Assembly: GCA_027625915.1 (NCBI GenBank)
Contig: JANTQA010000047.1
Span: 12,772,001 to 12,836,000 of the forward strand
Length of the DNA: 64,000 nt
Direction: 5' to 3'
DNA from: Anaeramoeba flamelloides
Taxonomy: Eukaryota; Metamonada; Anaeramoebidae
A model generated the notes under the pieces. That model ran no database searches and was not told where the DNA came from. It worked only from the letters and a program-made list of their open reading frames with translations. Shown one piece after another: positions 34,601-46,015 of the stretch; the first letter of the stretch is position 1; every line of letters starts with the position of its first letter. A program made the position numbers and the translations under genes.

Positions 34601-37600
34601 ATTTCCAATTTATTATTTCAGACGAGTAACAATTTTTGAAATGGAGTTTAAAACCCACAATTGTTATTTATAATTTATTGACCCTTCACAATAACCCACT
34701 TTATTTATTTAATATGACATTAATTTATTAAAAATATCAAAATTTGTTATTCCAATTTTATCTGATATTTTTTAAGGGTGCGATAGGTATTTATTTTTTT
34801 TCTCTCTGATTGTAAAATTTTGTTTTTAAAAAGAGGTTTAATATCGAGAAAATCTCCATTAGAATGAAAAAATTATAACTGCAGTTGTATTGTTTAAAAA
34901 ATCATTTTTCTCCTAGGAAAATTATCATTTTTTTTTTGAAAATAGTCGTTGACAGTTTTCTCAAAAAAACGTAACGTTTTTTCATTTTTTTGGAAATATT
35001 TTAACAAACATATGTTGAAAGATACCATAGACGCTGGTTCAATCAATATTAATATTTCACTCTATTTGATATTATCAGTTTACAGATAAAACCACTAACT
35101 TTGTTATTTTTATCTGAAATGTAAAAAAAGAAAATATCCAATCTTTTTAGAAATACTTTATATATTTGTGAATATCTATATATTTGTAAATATATAGACA
35201 CCTCTGTCGTTTTAGACAATTGACACAACTCTATTTTAGTAAATTATTTTTCTGTATTTATCTTAAAAATTGAATTTAATATAATTTATAAAGAGATTTA
35301 GTCCCTAATTGAGTATGGCTAATAATTTGAAATCTCTGATTATTCAAGATTGTTTTTCAAAATTACTAAATTGTAAAGAAAAAAATAAACTATTTTATAA
35401 TTCTATTAAAAATTTGGAAAAACTAAAAAATATTTTTAAATATCAAAATGGGGTTTCAATTGTTTTTTTCAGATTAAATTCCTTTAATTTTTTTTGAAAA
35501 TAAAAAAAGATTAAATTTATCTTTATAAAGTAAGTGTTTTTATCTAAAAATTTACATTCAGGAAAATTTACGAACTTTTTCAATATTTTCTCTATTTCGA
35601 GTTTTAAAAACAAGTTTGAATGAATTAAAGAGTCTTAATCAAAATTTTGATTTTTATCTGTATCTTCTCGATCCTTTATGAATCCGTAAAGAAAATTTCA
35701 ATTTACTTTTTCAGAATTAACGATTTTTCATAAACACGGAAAATATTTGTGTAGTGTGTGGAAAATTGTTGAACTCTTTGATCCGAAATACAAAGAGGGT
35801 TTGATAAAAAATTGCATAAAAATGTAACAAATCACATTATTTTTAACATTTTTAATGAAATTACTATTATTTTCGATTCAAAACTTTTTTTATAATTGAA
35901 AAATTAAGCAAAAAATCCAAAAAAAAACAAATTATGAATTGAAAACAAAAAAAAAACTGAAAAGATAAGTAAAAATCGAAAATCTCAAAAAAACAAAATT
36001 AAAATAATTTAAAAATATCAACTGTTAATTGGATATACCGCAAATATGGGTTTTGCTGATAGGACAAGTCAAGGTGTAAATGTATAATCTTTTTAAACGA
36101 AAGTATTTTTCTGGGAAGTGATGTGTTTTGTATTATTTTTCCTTTAAAATGTTAAAACTCATACAAAGATAATTTATCAATTGATGGCTAAACAACTGAT
36201 AATGTTGATTTTTTGTTTGAATTAGCGAAAGAAATAAAGTTCTTTCTGAACGAAAATGATATTAATAGTAAACAAATTTTCACTAACAATAAGCCAAAAA
36301 GACATTGTTATTATTGTTGATAATATCCAAAAAAAAAATTCTGGTACTTTGTTAATTGTGTGATAAATATGATACGTATTATCGCAAAGAGTTTGATGTC
36401 CATTGTTCTCATAAAAATCTATTTATTTAACGTAAAAAAAATTTAATATTAATGTAGTGAAACACACAATTTTTCGAAAATAAAACCTCAATTTAAATTA
36501 CTTTTTAATTATCGATTGTATTGATGTACTTTTATTGGGTTTTATTATGTCGATAATAAGGAGTGTTAACATATTCCTATGTTTTAAAAAACCATTAAAA
36601 GACTTTAATTCTGAAGAATGTGTTTAAATAGCTTTTATTTTATGAGAAAGTATTATTATTATATTAAACTCAGAAATATTAATACTTTGTAAAAAAATTA
36701 AACACTCCCTACTTGGAATAGTTATATAAATTATTTTCCAGTCAAATGGGTAGTAATTACAGCTTATAGATTGCATGTGTTTAAAGTGTTTGAATAGATA
36801 TTAGAAGAAAAATAATATATTTTGGAAATTCCAAAAATGAAATCATGTTTTTGTTTTTTATGTTTTTTTTTTTTGGGTGTTTGAAATATTCTCGAAAATA
36901 CCCGAAAATCGAAAATACCCGAAAATTTGTTCACCACATACAAACACGTTATGAACAACTTCTAAGAAACACGAGTGCCAATATACTCAGTTTAAAAGTA
37001 AATTTGGAATTTTATTTTAGAAAAATTTTTCTTCTGAAAATATCAAAATTCAAAAAAATTAAATTTTAGGGAATGATATTCAACCCATTTTGTGTGAAAG
37101 GGATAGGTATCTTGGATGACTGTAACATTACTGATAATTTCTAAATGGTATTAACTAAATGAGAGAAAATGTACTTGTAAAGAAAATTTCTAATTCTGTA
37201 TCATTACCCATAATTTTGTAATCTTAAATACTATCCAAAAATAACCGATTAATGTCTAAAGGTATAATATATACCCATATTCTACATAAGGTGAACCAAG
37301 CCAAACTTTATTTTAACTCCCATTCCATAAAAGGAACTGTTTTAACCAAAACATACAAACACGCACCATACCAAACCTAACATAAAATACCCATATCAAT
37401 ACCCTTACATACCCATAAGCGTACCCACATCGTACCAAAAATTACTCCAATATACTCAAAAGTCACCAAAACCTCTTTAGAGTAGTTTAAAGTAGAAAAT
37501 TCAAAACAAAATATTTTGTCTGAAAGTCAAAGTGTTATTTTACCTTTAAACTGAGTATATAGTCACTAGGGTTTCTTAGAAGTTGTTCATAACGTGTTTG

Positions 37601-40180
37601 TATGTGGTTAAAAAATTTTCGGGTATTTTCGATTTTCGGGTATTTTCGGAAATATTTTATAGATTCTTTTTTTTTCTTTTTCCTTTTTTTTTTTACATAA
37701 TTTGATTTCTAAATTTCTATTTATTACAAGGCCGATGAGTCACATGATAAAAACTTGTTATTCTGGTGTTATTGAAATGGTAAAAATGATTGTAGAAAAA
37801 TCATATTGGTTTTCTATTGGACTTTTCTTTGGATCTTCAATTGAAGATCAAAATGAACATTTTTGTTTTTTTTAATGGTGGCTCTAAGAATTTTGTGTTT
37901 TTTCAATTTTTAAGAAAATGTATTAGTTGGTTTGTTTTACTTCATACGAATATCAACTATTCTCTTTTGTGTTTTATTCTACTTATTTCCTATTTATTCT
38001 TTAAACGATCAATTATAAAAATAATTGATTTTGGAAAACTTTTTTGGGCAACATTTGACAGAAAACTAAGTTTATTTTCTAATAATAATTTTTCATCTAA
38101 TTCAAAAAAGTATGTAAAAAAAAGGATTGAAAAAAGAAATTAAAAAGATCATAAAACGAATTTTTTATCTTATTTATCAATTATTAAATGTTTTTTGTCG
38201 TAAATTGATCATTTTTTTTATATCTTGTTATTTAGTTATTTGATACCCAATAATTTTAATTAATCAACCTTTTTATGTAATATTAGGCGTTTTGTAAAAG
38301 AAACTTTTTCAAAATTTTTTTAAAAGACTTGTAATTTTTTTAAATGATCAGATTTTAGTTTTTGTAGTATCCCTTGTGATTATAATTTATAATTTTTTTT
38401 TGTCCAAAAGAACAGTACTCATTATCTCCAGCAATAAAAAATATAATAATATTTTAAAAAAAAAGAATTCAAAATTTAAATATTCATATATTTAAAATAT
38501 TTTAATTTTTGAATTACATAAAATCTTTACAGAAATAAAGATCTTTTGAATAAAAAAATACAAACCCTTAAGGAAATAGACAAAATAAAAAAAGAATTAC
38601 TTTTTTTTTTAAAAAAACTTAATGTATATCATTAATCCCAATCTTAAATTATTATTTTCTCATTATAACAACTTTTTTTTTTAATGGAAATTCAATTTTT
38701 ATAGAATTTTTTTTTAGATACATTTTATATACTTGAAGAATTTAAAACCAATTTACCATTCCAAAATCAAACATTATTAAAAATATGGAAAGAAGAAAAT
38801 CAAATATATGAAAATTTAAAAAAGCCCACATTATCTTTTAATAGTTATCAATTAGGAACACGGTATAATAAGACCAAAAAACCAAAAAACCAAACAAACC
38901 AAACAAATCAAGTCCAACAAACAAATCAAATTGATCAAAAAAGCCAAACAAGTCAAACAAGTCAAACAAGTCAAACAAATCAAACAAATCAAACAAATCA
39001 AACAAATCAAAAAAGCCAGACAAATCAAACAAATCAAACAAGTCAAACAAATCAAAAAATTCAAACAAGTAAAACAAATCAACCAAATCAACCAAATCAA
39101 CCAAATCAACCCAATCAAATAAATCAAACTAATCAAACCAGTCAAACCAGTCAAACCAGTCAAACAAATCAGATAAATCAACCCAATCAAGGCAATCAGC
39201 CCAATCAAACAAGTCAAATAAGCCAAACAAGTCAAACAAGTCAAACAATTCAAACAATTCAAACAAATCAAGGCAATCAGCCAAATCAAAACAGTCAAAC
39301 TAATCAACCCAATCAACCCAATCAAACCAATCAAATCAATAAAACAAATCAAAAAGATCAAACAAAAAAAAACAGTGAAGATATTGATTTTCATGAAATC
39401 ATTCAAAAAAATAGTGAACAAAATAAAACGTTAATAAATTCAAGAAGTATATCTCGTGAAGATTGTAGTTTTTCAAGCGAAATTACTTTTGATCGGACAT
39501 CTATTGATTCGTTGGATTTTTCCATTTCTGATAATAAATTTTTTAGAAGTTCTATGAGCAATAGCCAAGGTAATATCTTTGATAATTCGAGTCAACTTGG
39601 CGAAAGATTTTATAATATAGATAAAAACAATTTTGAAGAAGAATCTAATAATCCAAAATATCAAAAAGAAAATATCATTCAAGATAAAAGAATTTATCAT
39701 CAAGATCCGTTACCATTGTTAAACATAAATCATAAATTAATAAATAAATTCTTAATTCCATATGAAGAGAGAAAAACACCATCCAATACAATTTTATCTG
39801 ATTTAGAAGATGATTTGCAATCTTATAAAGCAATTGATAATAATATTAAGGACTTTAAATCTTCACAAAATCCTGTATTTGAATTAGAAACGATCATTGA
39901 CGACTTATGCTTAGAAATTTCCTTTCTTGCAAATGAAGTTATGGAATATAAAAATAAAATCTCAATTTTCAAAGAGTTAATTAATAAAAAAACTGGAAGA
40001 AACACACCGCCCAAACCGCTGATAAACAAACTTCACATACCATTAAATTCTCTTGCTTCATTAACAAATACTAGTTCAAAAAAAAAACACCACAACACTC
40101 AAAAGACAAAAAAAAGCCCTTCTTGGAAAAAAAGCAAATTTCTAAAAATTAGATCAATTTCGAGAAATTTAGATTATTAA
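28695..40180 (+). CDS. PH and RhoGAP-like multi-exon protein with TNQ-repeat tail
   Basis: Exons with matching phases: 28695-28749, 28872-29432 (or 29414), 29664-30290, 33573-33841; then, after unresolved middle exons, one ending at 38109, then 38533-38623 and 38705-40180. The start reads MTSQQEIISTSGMLTKKG, running over the first intron into GWKSNKKFFFVQEDIMLFQF and WIKNFQKSF: a PH domain (residues about 12-120). Exon 3 starts with a second PH-like stretch (VFVRITKPQINFISLRND to SWKMFFIYS) and then has LPLITQIFERIIENK, a QIDVLNLL segment and LLPDPVFD. Together with exon 4 (KKLKCFLHLYLPLSKNLKKI, CNKSLTLPFKLLLT) this resembles a divergent RhoGAP fold. The usual GIFR arginine finger is not seen, so GAP activity is doubtful. 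The last exons give a coiled coil and a long TNQ/TSQ tail, ending KKSKFLKIRSISRNLDY. That both halves are one gene is inferred from open frames and phases. Confidence 0.6.
30291..31181. other. Intron sequence with purine-rich tract
   Basis: First part of the 3.28-kb intron. It holds a purine-only run of about 85 bp (GGAAAAG and AAAGAAAAAG units, 30576-30668). Nothing else supported. Confidence 0.5.
31182..32402 (+). mobile_element. TTAA-bounded TIR element, copy 2 (intronic)
   Basis: About 1.22 kb, bounded by TTAAGGGACTAGTAA and TTTACTAGCCCATTAA. Collinear with 10188-11467. It sits in the 3.28-kb intron (30291-33572) of the PH/RhoGAP-like gene in the sense orientation. No coding frame. Confidence 0.7.
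32990..33240 (+). repeat. Dispersed repeat, copy 1
   Basis: About 250 bp sharing CCATTTTACTCAAA, AATAAACTTGAGATTA and CCTGAACAAACCATA with 63590-63830 in the same orientation. Non-coding, diverged. Confidence 0.55.
33842..36882. other. Probable intron territory, middle exons unresolved
   Basis: Begins at a GTAAGT donor at 33842. A plus frame at 35315-35446 (MANNLKSLIIQDCFSKLL, coiled-coil-like) could be an internal exon but its phase does not fit exon 4 directly. Also present: a (TA)n run at 34578-34602, and at 34290-34390 a stretch repeated at 43968-44060 (AAAGACAAATAA, AGAAAATTGA). Confidence 0.4.
36883..37659. repeat. Foldback element with C-rich interior
   Basis: Inverted arms of about 118 bp (36883-37000 and 37541-37659) rich in the phrase CGAAAATACCCGAAAAT and sharing CATACAAACACGTTATGAAC. 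The 540-bp interior includes 37280-37490, a strand-asymmetric A/C-rich tract with repeated TACCC and ACCCATA words. No coding frame. It lies in the presumed intron region of the PH/RhoGAP-like gene. Confidence 0.75.
37732..38109 (+). CDS. Probable internal exon region of the PH/RhoGAP-like gene
   Basis: A frame open from about 37797 ends at a GTATGT donor after 38109 in phase 2, which matches the phase of the next exon (38533). The end reads IIDFGKLFWATFDRKLSLF. The start is unclear: phase-0 acceptors exist at CTAAG (before 37890) and ATTGAAG (before 37849). The stretch just upstream (GCCGATGAGTCAC after TTACAAG at 37731) may be a further small exon. Confidence 0.4.
38879..39368 (+). repeat. 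Coding minisatellite encoding TNQ/TSQ units
   Basis: About 490 bp of 9-bp units, ACAAATCAA or ACAAGTCAA with CCA, ATA and GGC variants, encoding roughly fifty TNQ, TSQ, PNQ or INQ triplets without a break in frame. It is in the last exon of the PH/RhoGAP-like gene. Confidence 0.9.
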
Positions 40181-40555
40181 TATTTTTTTCAAAAATTTAA
40201 ATTCGGAAATATTTTTACAATTTATAATACAAAATATTGAAGGAGATAGTTTTTAAATCAAATTCTCCAAATTTGAAAAATATGTTATTGATCTAATTAT
40301 TTATTGGTTATTTTTTCTATTACCAAATTTTTTAATTTAAGAACAAATAAATTAAACTCATAAAGGAATTTTTTTTTTAATTCAAATATTGTTATCCTAT
40401 TTTTTTATAACCAAAAAATTCCCAAATTGACTTTTTTTTTTTTTATCTTATTTAAAAATATCGTTTCTGAAGTTTCTGAATTATCAGATCATCAAGATTA
40501 ACTCTATTTCGTTTTAAACCTTTAGGTTTTTTTTCTTTTACAATAGAGTAGTGAT

Positions 40556-40615
40556 TGGGATTTTGGTTTCAAAGTTTCAAAATCTGGTGGCACTCAAAAA
40601 ATATTTTTCAGTAAT
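40556..40615 (+). repeat. Inverted 60-bp repeat, left member
   Basis: Reads GGGATTTTGGTTTCAAAG and then CTGGTGGCACTCAAAAAAT. The reverse complement, with about three or four differences, is at 44473-44534. A weaker relative (ATGGTGGTACTCAAAAAATG) is at 45604. VPS55 lies between the two main members. Confidence 0.7.
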
Positions 40616-41574
40616 GTTCACACAATTAAAATTTTTCAAAAGTGGTAAAATGTACTAACTTCCTTTAGAAAATAAATAATTTTGATTTGGTATTATTTTT
40701 ACTGTTCTAAATTCCCTTTATTTAGTGGTTTCTATTCCCCTTCTTCTTTTTTGTTTTTTTTTTTTAGGGTTTGGATGAGGTAAATAGAAAGAAAAAATCT
40801 TGATAAGAATTCGTAAACTTGTAGGTGGTTAGATCTTAAACTAACTTGTTCATGATCAGATCTTAAGTAAATTATACTTTAATAAAGTTACTGAAACGAT
40901 TTAAATTAAATGAAGTAACAGTTTGGCTTCATTTTTTCAATTATAATAGAACACATAATAATTGTATCAATATACTTTGATAGAAAGTGGAAACTAAGGA
41001 ATTAGCATGGTAAACATGTCTTTTAATTTTTTTATAAACCTGTTATTCGAAAATTTCTTAAAGTATTTGGATCAATAAGTGTTTTCATTCTAATCTTTAG
41101 AAATCCTCTCAAACTTAAATCTTTGTAATATTTTTGCTTAATTTATATGAAATCATTTTTATGTTTCATTAATAAATTGTATTCTACCCATCAGAGTTTA
41201 AAATTCAGATTTTGTGTAATTAAATAAATAAATAATTTAATTAAAGAGAAATAAATTATCCACCTTAGAATTTTTTTCTTTTTAATTCTTCTGTTCATGA
41301 TTATTTTACTTTGGATACTTCGTTTAAAGATATTTGTTACTCTTTTTAGTGAATATAAATGCTATAAAATTCAAAATATATAATAAATATTTCGCTCATA
41401 ATGGAAATTTCAGCGCGATCGGTATTTTATGCGCTTTCTCAGGGTTAAAATACATTTTTGGAAGAGAAAAAACCTATATCATTGATTATAGGTTGAAATA
41501 AAATCTAAATAGTTTCCATTTTTGTTATTTTTTTCCTTTTTTTACAATTTATTTAAAGATAGATAAACTTTTTT

Positions 41575-41930
41575 TATTTTCTCCAAAATTTCAAAATAAT
41601 TTTGAAATCACTTTTGTTTACCCCTTTCTGAACTTTCCCTATCATACAATTTGAAGTATATTTATATCATTACATGATAGCTCAATAATACCATAAAATA
41701 AAAATGGATGATCACAAAGCAGGGACTATTTTTATTTTCGAACCTTTTCACGATAAATTTGAAATTTGGATAGGTATGAAAATAGTTTTACCCAAACTGG
41801 TGAAATTTTCAAAAAAAAAAAAAAGGCCTTACTTTTAAAATTTTAACAAGATCAATCAACTTGTCATTTTTTAAAGCAAATAATTCACTTGATCCAGATA
41901 GAGAATAGTAATTGCCACTGAGACATACAA
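41575..41930 (-). repeat. Dispersed repeat with coding flavour, copy 2
   Basis: Reverse complement of 6725-7060. On the minus strand it begins with a frame reading CLSGNYYSLSGSSELFALKND and LIDLVKILK, ending at GTAAGG. This copy keeps the frame open where copy 1 does not. Possibly a duplicated exon of an unidentified gene. Confidence 0.65.
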
Positions 41931-42185
41931 GATAAATAAACCACAATAACATAACAATAGATTTATTTGAGAAAATGATTTTATCAGAGATAAATGTTTG
42001 TTCAACAAATGAGGTTTTGAAATATCCTTAACAAATATATTTAAAGTTTTTGATGACTAATATTGAAAAAGCTTTGAAACCTATGATTTTTTAAAACAAG
42101 CCAAACTGAAATTTTCCTTTTACTTTTCATTTTTTTCTTTTTTTTTCTTTACAAATAAAATCTTTTCTTAATTGTCCAAACCCAA

Positions 42186-42908
42186 ATGGCTTTGTCAAGC
42201 ACAAAAAAATTAATTATTTTAGCAGGTATTTTAGCTGTGGGAATCTTTATGAACATTATTGCTTGTTCTGTTTATCATAATGCACTACCATTAGTTGCAA
42301 TTGTTTTTTATCTTCTGGCTCCTTTATCAATGATGTTTTGCAAGTAAAGCTTTTCATTCTTGAACAAAATTAACCTCCTGATATCAAAATTTATACTTTT
42401 AGCTTTTTCTTTTCTACAATTGCTGAACTAACCTTCCTTTTCTATTTTTTGAACAATCTATTTTTTTTAATTAACTTTTCTTTTTTGATTTTTGGTTTTT
42501 ATCATAACCACAACTCAAATGAATCTCAAGAGGACAAGCCACTGATTTTACAAGTGCTCCTGGATTGTATTTTTATTTTTTTTTTTTCTTTGTATTTCTT
42601 TCTTTACCTTCTTCTTAATGTTTAAATGAAATTGTGATTCCGTTTGGTTTCATGTTTTATTTTTTTTTGTTAATTTATTTTTTTCCCTCTTCAAAAGTGG
42701 ATCAGCTGAACTTTCAAATTTCTTTACAGGTATCTTTTTAATGTCAGGAATATTCTTTCCAATTGTTCTTGTTCATGTTGGAGTAATCGAAGGTGCTGCT
42801 TGTGCCTTGACGCTTATTGGAGGAGTGATTGTTATTGTTGCATGTATATTTGTACAACGTGTTTTCTCTCCACCTGATGATCTTGATACAAATTATACAG
42901 AATTTTAA
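42186..42908 (+). CDS. VPS55: VPS55 / LEPROT family endosomal membrane protein
   Basis: Two exons, 42186-42343 (phase 2) and 42698-42908, joined as ...MMFC-N-GSAELSNFFTG, 122 residues, the usual family length. Four membrane segments: about 8-28 (IILAGILAVGIFMNIIACSV), 33-50, 66-86 (FFTGIFLMSGIFFPIVLVHV) and 90-108. The family signature is clear: a small polar loop, then ELSNFFTG, P-I-V-L-x-H and GVI. The tail is acidic (SPPDDLDTNYTEF). Vps55 with Vps68 acts in endosome-to-vacuole transport in yeast; the human relatives LEPROT/LEPROTL1 affect receptor surface levels. The 354-bp intron begins GTAAAG and contains an unrelated open stretch that I do not regard as an exon. Confidence 0.92.
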
Positions 42909-43903
42909 AGGTCACAACAAACCCGAGCCATAACACAAGCCCAAATTCTAACAAAAAAAAATCATTTCCAAAATATATTAATTCATTAAATGTATAAAAT
43001 TAATCTATTTTGAAACTTTTCTTTTCTGGAAATACAAAATCGTGGAATCTTCTGATCTTCTTTTTTTCTTTTAGAATTTGACTCTTATATTATTAAATAA
43101 CAAAACATATTATCTGTCTAACAATTGGTAAATTATATTAATTTATTTTAAAAATATATATTCAAAAAAACTCAATACATTTTGAGAAGTTTTTTTTTGT
43201 TTTGGATTAGGTGTTGCGAAAAAAAAAAAGTTGGGAATTTTTTGTTTGAAATTTTTATAAATTAATTGAGAACTTTACTGCCAAATCTAAAACCACGGAA
43301 ATTTCAAAAACTACAGAAATTCCATTTTTCTGATCAATTCAAAATTAAAGTCAAAATTCAAAAATAAATTCCAATTTTACAGATAAAATATATAATTTAT
43401 TGAGGAACCATTAAGGGTTCTAATTGGGATATTGGTTAAATATTCTAAATTTATCAATTTTCAGTACTTTGGTAAAATAGAGAAATCAAGAAAATAACCA
43501 TAAAATCTGTAAAATTAATAAAGGGAAAATGGATTGAAAAATGAAAATCTAATTTTGATATTAAAATGATAAAATCAGAATCATTTTTATCAATTGAAAA
43601 ATATATCAAATAAATTTTAATTTGAGAAAAGTGTTTGATAATTTAATTAATTAAAATTAAGGAAAACTATTTGATAAAAAATTTTTTTCCATAAAGTTGT
43701 ACCATTTTAAATATCAAATTTTGAAAGAAATATTCAAAGGAAAGATCTAAAGGAATTAAAAATCTTTTTTTAGAACTTATAAAAATAAGGTAATTGTCAC
43801 AATAGATGTTTTAATATAAATTTCTAATTTATCTAAGGAATTATCGCAATTAATAAGATTTTCTTTTTGAGTCATCCTTTTCTCTTTTTTCATTTGTTTT
43901 TTG

Positions 43904-43938
<35 letters not shown>

Positions 43939-43967
43939 TAAAGATCAAGTTTAAAAAAAAAAAATAT

Positions 43968-44385
43968 CTTATCAAAGACAAATAACCATTTAGAAAATTG
44001 AAACTATATCGTTTGTTTTGAAATGAATTTAATACTTTGAAAAAAATTGAAGATTTTTTTTGTTATTATTATTAAAATAGTGAAATTTACACTCTAGATG
44101 TACCGTTTGACTTAAATTACCTCAAAGATAATTTAAGTGGCAAATCAGAGATTTTACGATTATTGATTAATAAAAATAATATATCACAGTTTAAAATTAT
44201 TTCATTTGAATTTCAATTCTTTTAATTTTAGTTAAAATTTTAATCATTATTATCATGGGAAGTATATACCAATAAAAAATGATCAATATTAACTATTATT
44301 TCTTTCTTTTTTTATATTTTAAATACAAAGGGCAAAATTTATTAACAATTTTATTGATTGTATAGTAATATCTAATTAAACTGTT
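43968..44385 (+). repeat. Dispersed repeat block (two joined families)
   Basis: The first part (43968-44060) repeats 34290-34390. The second (44075-44385) repeats 15655-15950, with TTTACACTCTAGATGTACC, ATTTTACGATTATTGATTAA and AAAAAATGATCAATATT in the same order. Non-coding. Confidence 0.6.
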
Positions 44386-44472
44386 GGTAAATCACCTGAG
44401 TATTAAGATTGTTGAACTTAATGTATAACTTCAATATTTTTGTGTTATAAATAAATAATTTTTTATTTTTTA

Positions 44473-44534
44473 TTACTGAAAAATTATTTTTTGAGTGCCA
44501 CCAGATATTGAAACTTTGAAACCAAAATCCCATT
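44473..44534 (-). repeat. Inverted 60-bp repeat, right member
   Basis: Reverse complement of 40556-40615; contains TTTTTTGAGTGCCACCAGAT. Together the two members bracket about 3.9 kb including VPS55. Confidence 0.7.
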
Positions 44535-44599
44535 CTTTGATCTATTTGTGTAAAGAACCCAGGTAATTCAAAGTTGAATCTCTCATTTTTCAATTTTTA

Positions 44600-44823
44600 A
44601 ACATTGTTTTTGATTAAATTTTTGGTTTTCTTAAATTTGGTTTTGAATCTAGAGATGTGTTTATACAAACAACTGAAATTAATCAAAGAGTAAACCAAGA
44701 AAGTGGTCCTAAAATGTGTGTATTTGAAACAAATATTTTCTTTTTGAAGACAAAACAAGAAAAAATCAACCTTCCAAATAAATTTGTTGAAATCAAAAAT
44801 GAAAAAAAAAAAAAAATCAATTA
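44600..44823 (+). pseudogene. Exon-like frame, possible gene remnant
   Basis: Open plus frame of about 65 codons without ATG near its start, reading SRDVFIQTTEINQRVNQES and MCVFETNIFFLKTKQEK, to a stop at 44821-44823. A CTAG acceptor-like site precedes it. The residue mix looks coding, but no neighbouring exon or family is recognised. Confidence 0.25.
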
Positions 44824-46015
44824 AAGCCTATTTTTGAAGATTAGTTTTCTTTATATTCATAATTTCGCTGAATATAAACAATTTTATAACCTTGGATTTC
44901 TCATCCCATTATTAATATATTGTTTATTTTACAAAACATTTTGTTACAGATTTGTTTTCAAAATTCTTTTTTTTCAAATATTTTTATCAAACGAAACCAA
45001 AATAAAGAGAACTATTTCAAAAAATAAAATAGAGGAGTTGAATTTTCGGAATCAAAAAATAGTTACAAAAGACTCTAACTAAAATAATTGAAAAATTTAT
45101 AAAAATTTCAATCAGAATTTAACATTTATTTTTCGTTTCCAATTTTAATCTAAAAGAAATAATTATAAAATCAAATAAAATAAATAGCACAATAAAGATT
45201 TATTTCTGTGAACTATTGAAAAAATATCCTATTTTCTGAAACCAAAACTAGAATTAGATGAATCAAATGAAAATAGAATTTTTAAATATTCATTTTGGAA
45301 ATTCTTTAGAAATAAAAACTAATTTTGTTTCTCAAAAATTTTCCAAACAAAAGTATTTCCATAACAGAATTCAAAATAAAACCAAATAAAGAATAAGTAA
45401 TTGTGTCAAAGATACTAACAAAATCAAAAAATCAATGATTTTTATTTATTTTTTCGTGATCATTTTTTTCTTTTTTTTGATTTCCATTTTTTAGTTGGTA
45501 TGAAAATATCTTATACTAGGATATATTTCCTCTCTAGTATCTATTAAAATATCAATATATTTGGCTAAAGAAATGATTTGAAGAATTCAGTTTCACACAA
45601 AAATGGTGGTACTCAAAAAATGAAAAATGTACTTACCCTCTTAATTAGATCCATCAACATTTTTTATCTACTCTTTGAAAAAATTCAAATAAAAAGAAAA
45701 GCAATTTGAAAGTACCCTTTTTGATTTTCAAAGTTAACTTCTTGGGTATCAGTCAAAATCAGGTGTAAGTAACTCGAACCTTAACTAATTAATTTGTAAA
45801 AGTTTAAAACCTTTATCAAGCTCTGAAGATTTTTTGAAAAACCCTTTATTCTTGACAAGGAATTTTGAATTTCAAAGCCATTTTGAGAATTTTGATTCAT
45901 TTTTTTCTAAAAGTGTTTGTTTTTGAAGATTTCCTAAACTTATTTAAAGGCAAACAAAAAATAATGATCATTTTTTTTTCAAAAATAGTTTTTAAAAATT
46001 TTCAAAAGCTTTGTC

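Larger units (their letters stand above)
40181..42185. other. Intergenic with repeats
   Basis: Holds the left member of an inverted repeat pair (40556-40615), a 21-bp match at 40842-40862 (ACTTGTTCATGATCAGATCT) to the GC-rich retroposon-like island near 59540, and the inverted repeat copy at 41575-41930. No gene seen. Confidence 0.5.
42909..46015. other. Intergenic with repeats
   Basis: Contains a T36-like run near 43909-43937, the repeat block 43968-44385, the right inverted-repeat member (44473-44534) and one exon-like frame (44600-44823). The frame at 44834-45082 is K/F-rich and not convincing. Confidence 0.5.

Noticed and set aside
38838-39421. Long minus-strand L/I/F-rich frames opposite the TNQ repeat
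   Set aside because: They are the complement of a coding minisatellite; the plus strand is the coding one.
42520-42560. Extra VPS55 exon around SQEDKPLILQ
   Set aside because: Exons 42186-42343 and 42698-42908 join in phase and give the normal family length without it.
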